Origin: an uncultured Gemmatimonadaceae bacterium | GTDB lineage: Bacteria; Gemmatimonadota; Gemmatimonadetes; Gemmatimonadales; Gemmatimonadaceae | DNA: 16,890 bases | Assembly: GCA_955652265.1 (NCBI GenBank) | Contig: CATPBD010000019.1 | Span: forward strand, 1 to 16,890 | Direction of reading: 5' to 3' | Shown here: positions 14,132 through 16,890 of the stretch, piece after piece | How positions within the stretch are numbered: the stretch's first letter is position 1 | Layout of the letters: each line of letters begins with the position of its first letter | Notes under the pieces: generated by a model | The model's database searches: none | Seen by the model: the letters and a program-made list of their open reading frames with translations, nothing else | What the model was told of the DNA's origin: nothing | Made by a program: the position numbers and the translations under genes

Positions 14132-15280
14132 CTAATCCGACCCGCCGAGTACCATATCGAACGTCGCTCCGCGCTCAGATGGCACGAGCAAGAGATCGCC
14201 ACCGTGACTGTCGCGGACGATGCGACGGGCAAGTGAGAGTCCGATTCCCCATCCTTTTTCCTTGGTCGAGAAACCAGGATCGAAGATCTGGTGACGAATC
14301 TCGCGCGGCACTCCCGGACCGTCGTCAGAGACTCGGACCCTGACTCTTCCCTCGGGTAGAGGTTCGGCGGAGATCTCGACTCTGCCATCGCGACCCGCCA
14401 GAGCGTCAATCGCGTTCTTGGTGAGCGACTCGAGCGCCCATTCGAGAAGCACCGCATCCCCCTGAATGAGTAGATCTCCCTGATGCGACGACGCGACAGT
14501 CACGCGCTGTGCGAGTGTCGGGACTCGCGCACGGAAATAAGTGGCCACGTGATCGACGAGACTTCCGAGGTCTACAGGCTCTTGCCGCGGCGGCCGGCCG
14601 ATCCTCTCGAAGCGGTGTGCGACCCGCTTCAGACGCTCGAGGTCAGTTTCCATATGATCCAGCGCGCCTGACGTCATCGGCTCCGGCTCTGATTCGCGTA
14701 GCAGCTCGATCCAGCCACTGATGCTCGAGAGAGGCGTTCCGAGCTGGTGCGCGGACTCGCGCGCCATTCCGGCCCAGATCTGTTCGCGATCCGCTCGACC
14801 GCGGGTGCGCAATGCGTACGCTCCGGCGAGTAGAACGACGGCGATCAGGATCGACTGCAGGACCGGGATGAGGGTGAGTCCGCGAACAAGCGGAGTATTT
14901 CCATAGTGAACGGCTCCGACGCCCGGCTCAATGATCGGAGCATTCTGCCTATCCAGCTCCTGGATATAGTCGCGGGTCTGCTTCGAACTGACGGAGGCCG
15001 TGAAGGGAAGATTTGCCCTGTCAGTCGGTTTCCCCTGCTCATCCGTGAGGATCATTGGAACGCCCGACTCGCGGATCTGCCTCGTCAGATCGAACAAGGC
15101 GGCAGTGGCGGCGTCCGGATTCGGATCGGTCAGGCCCTTGTAAACGCGCGCGTACATCAGCCCGACGCGCGAGGCTTCCTGCCGCAGCTCTCTCACCACT
15201 CCCCGGGTGTAGATCACGTACCACGTGAGAAGCGCGAGAACGCCGATTGTAATCAGCGTTACCGGGGCGAGCCGGCGCAT
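14132..15280 (-). CDS. Membrane sensor histidine kinase, orphan
   Basis: A two-component sensor kinase of 382 residues. It has TM1 (about 6-25), an extracytoplasmic sensor region of about 100 residues, TM2 (about 131-157), the His box ARESAHQLGTPLSS with phospho-acceptor His178, and the ATPase domain. That domain shows N box LTKNAIDAL (Asn289), G1 DDGPGVP and F box FDPGFSTK. The G2 box reads KGWGIGLSLARRI, with Trp in a place where the common form is GTGLGL. This and the AHQLGTPLSS box mark a subfamily also seen in Bacteroidota-type kinases. No HAMP domain is evident, and no response regulator lies in the window, so its partner is unknown. The gene begins 3 nt after the serS stop, so it is co-transcribed with serS. 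No clear function is suggested by that. Confidence 0.9.
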   Translation of the reverse strand: MRRLAPVTLITIGVLALLTWYVIYTRGVVRELRQEASRVGLMYARVYKGLTDPNPDAATAALFDLTRQIRESGVPMILTDEQGKPTDRANLPFTASVSSKQTRDYIQELDRQNAPIIEPGVGAVHYGNTPLVRGLTLIPVLQSILIAVVLLAGAYALRTRGRADREQIWAGMARESAHQLGTPLSSISGWIELLRESEPEPMTSGALDHMETDLERLKRVAHRFERIGRPPRQEPVDLGSLVDHVATYFRARVPTLAQRVTVASSHQGDLLIQGDAVLLEWALESLTKNAIDALAGRDGRVEISAEPLPEGRVRVRVSDDGPGVPREIRHQIFDPGFSTKEKGWGIGLSLARRIVRDSHGGDLLLVPSERGATFDMVLGGSD

Positions 15281-15283
15281 CGC

Positions 15284-16558
15284 TTAAGAGAGGCGCTCGG
15301 CGCCGAGATACGTGCTGAGCGCAGCGGGGACGCGCACGCTGCCATCCTCCTGCTGATGGTGCTCGAGAATTGATGCGATGATCCGTGGAAAAGCGAGACC
15401 CGAGCCGTTGAGAGTGTGAACGAAGCGTGGCTTGCCACCGTCAGCAGGCTTGTAACGAATGTTGGCGCGACGCGCCTGGAAGTCCGTGAAGTTGCTGCAC
15501 GACGAAACCTCGAGCCACTTCCCCACCCCCGGCGCATAGACTTCGAGATCGTAAGTGTGCGCGCTGGCAAACCCGGTATCGCCCGCTGCGAGCCGCACCA
15601 CGCGATATGGGAGCTCGAGCAACTGGAGAATCCTCTCGGCGTGAGCGGTGAGGAGCTCCAACTGCTCTCCCGAAGTGTCCGGGGTGACGTAGCGCACGAG
15701 CTCCACCTTGTCGAACTCGTGAACGCGCAAGAGGCCGCGCGTGTCTTTGCCAGCAGCGCCCGCCTCACGCCGGAAGCACGGTGAATACGCGGTGAGTGCC
15801 TTCGGAAGCTCCGACTCTGGCAGGATCTCGTCGCGATACAGATTCGTCAGCGGAACCTCCGCGGTTGGAATCAGGAACGCATCCTCGTCCTTGAGCGCGT
15901 ACATGTCTTCCTCGAACTTTGGTAGCTGCCCCGTGCCGATCATGCTGGCACGATTCACGACTACCGGAACCCAGATCTCCTCGTAGCCGTGGTCGCGGGC
16001 GTGAACATCGAGCATGAGATTCATCAGCGAGCGCACGAGGCGCGCACCCTCGCGACGAAAGACGATGAATCCCGAGCCACTGATTTTTGCTCCGCGCTCG
16101 AAGTCGATTAGTCCAAGTCTCGTTCCGATCTCCCAGTGCGGCTGGGCGCGGGCTCCTTCTCGCGGGGTACCCCAGGTTCGGACTACTGCGTTACTCTCTT
16201 CTCCGCCAACCGGGACTTGGTCGAGCGTAACGTTGGGAAGTTCGAGCAAAATCGCTCCGAGCTCGCTCTCCGTTTGCGCCAGCTCCCGATCGAGCCGTGC
16301 AATCTCGTCCCCAAGTTCACGAGAGCGTTGCTGGAGATCCTCGGCCGATTCGCCGGCGCGTTTCCGCTGGCCTACCTGCTGGGTGACGCCGTTGCGGGCG
16401 GCTTTACGCTCCTCGACCGCCTGAATGGTGTCGCGCCGCGTCTTGTCGAGTAGGGCCGCGCGATCGATGGTCGGCGAGAGCGCATCGAGAGCCCCGCGCC
16501 GGCGCATGCCAGCGCGAAGTGCGTCGATGTGCTCGCGCACCATCCTCAGGTCGTGCAC
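15284..16558 (-). CDS. serS: Seryl-tRNA synthetase
   Basis: SerRS, a class II synthetase, charges tRNA(Ser) (and tRNA(Sec) where present). The 424-residue protein begins MHDLRMVREHIDALRAGM, the conserved N-terminus, followed by the antiparallel coiled-coil tRNA-binding arm (about 27-104). The catalytic core shows TAEVPLTN (232-239), motif 2 FRREAGAAG (262-270) with TRGLLRVHEF, LEVSSCSNFTDFQARR, and motif 3 NGSGLAFPRIIASILE (384-399) with the ATP-binding Arg392. The GTG at 16558 is chosen because it gives the family N-terminus; the next ATG, five codons later, would cut it. It starts 3 nt after the upstream stop codon with no Shine-Dalgarno visible. Confidence 0.96.
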   Translation of the reverse strand: MHDLRMVREHIDALRAGMRRRGALDALSPTIDRAALLDKTRRDTIQAVEERKAARNGVTQQVGQRKRAGESAEDLQQRSRELGDEIARLDRELAQTESELGAILLELPNVTLDQVPVGGEESNAVVRTWGTPREGARAQPHWEIGTRLGLIDFERGAKISGSGFIVFRREGARLVRSLMNLMLDVHARDHGYEEIWVPVVVNRASMIGTGQLPKFEEDMYALKDEDAFLIPTAEVPLTNLYRDEILPESELPKALTAYSPCFRREAGAAGKDTRGLLRVHEFDKVELVRYVTPDTSGEQLELLTAHAERILQLLELPYRVVRLAAGDTGFASAHTYDLEVYAPGVGKWLEVSSCSNFTDFQARRANIRYKPADGGKPRFVHTLNGSGLAFPRIIASILEHHQQEDGSVRVPAALSTYLGAERLS

Positions 16559-16561
16559 GAG

Positions 16562-16890
16562 TCAGTTCGTGGGTATGCCGACGGCGAAGGAACGGAATCC
16601 GCAGTTCGGATCGAATCCCACTCGGACATACAGAATTCGCGATGCGAGATTGACGCTGTCGACCGCGACCTTTGCGTAGAGATTGGGTGAGATCGCGAAC
16701 TGGCACAGGTCACCCGACCCATTGTGCGGCGATTCGATAGCGACGACTGCCCCCGGCCCCATCACTAGCGCCGAGTCGGTTTCGAAACGGGTTGTCGGAG
16801 CTGCTGCCACAGTCTCGAAAGTGCCGGGGACCTTCTGCATGCCAACGGGCCGAGATCCTCCGATACTCGTGACGACGAGCTTCACGGGAT
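16562..16890 (-). CDS. Unrecognised protein, C-terminal part
   Basis: I do not recognise this family. The frame is open to the window edge; a GTG at 16885 could start a 107-residue protein, but the frame continues upstream and no signal peptide or Shine-Dalgarno is visible, so it is probably the 3' end of a longer gene. The visible part is beta-rich (alternating Val/Thr/Ile strands) with two cysteines (DLCQF and NPNCGF) that could form a disulfide, as in small exported beta-barrel proteins. It ends 3 nt before the serS start. This spacing implies that serS is read from a promoter beyond the window or from read-through. Confidence 0.55.
   Translation of the reverse strand, partial: PVKLVVTSIGGSRPVGMQKVPGTFETVAAAPTTRFETDSALVMGPGAVVAIESPHNGSGDLCQFAISPNLYAKVAVDSVNLASRILYVRVGFDPNCGFRSFAVGIPTN

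Noticed and set aside
1..16890. tRNA, rRNA, CRISPR array, insertion sequence or prophage genes.
   Set aside because: The intergenic gaps are all under 130 nt and show no cloverleaf, spaced repeats, transposase or integrase; gene content is core throughout.

Overview
The window looks like chromosomal core DNA from a GC-rich bacterium, most likely a member of the Gemmatimonadota. This assignment is an inference from protein flavour and gene content, not from a search. The signs are the GatCAB amidotransferase, the IF2 and YlxQ style, a secreted zinc phospholipase C-like protein, and a BaeS/KinB-unlike 'AHQLGTPL' histidine kinase. Almost all genes are on the minus strand; a three-gene block on the plus strand sits in the middle.

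Right-hand part, minus strand, read from high to low coordinates: the end of an unrecognised protein (16890-16562), then serS, then an orphan membrane histidine kinase, each 3 nt apart. Next comes a 96-nt gap with a good sigma70-type promoter placed so that the transcript would start at the pcrA start codon. It is followed by a tightly coupled pcrA-gatC-gatA-gatB run in which every junction overlaps by 1-4 nt and gatC, gatA and gatB all use GTG or TTG starts.

Middle, plus strand (6451-8456): a single-pass membrane coiled-coil protein, a small membrane-anchored protein with three 11-residue repeats, and an exported zinc phospholipase C/S1-P1-fold protein. The last gene runs 28 nt into the convergent 3' end of gatB. 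A probable intrinsic terminator for the plus-strand block lies inside the gatB coding sequence.

Left-hand part, minus strand: murA and pgeF, both acting on peptidoglycan, form one unit. The MurA has Asp in place of the usual active-site Cys. A 124-nt gap then holds a consensus-like promoter followed by a perfect 9-bp intrinsic terminator, both upstream of rimP-nusA-ylxQ-infB. This layout is that of an attenuated leader for the transcription/translation-factor operon. YlxR, often found between nusA and ylxQ, is absent. infB is open only to the end of domain II, where an in-frame TAG interrupts it at the window edge; the reading frame after the TAG still spells IF2-like residues.

Most of the window is housekeeping. 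I did not find a clear new defence, mobile or secondary-metabolite system. The observations most worth following are the nusA-operon leader, the MurA Cys-to-Asp change, the IF2 anomalies, the leaderless pcrA promoter and the plus-strand envelope cassette.
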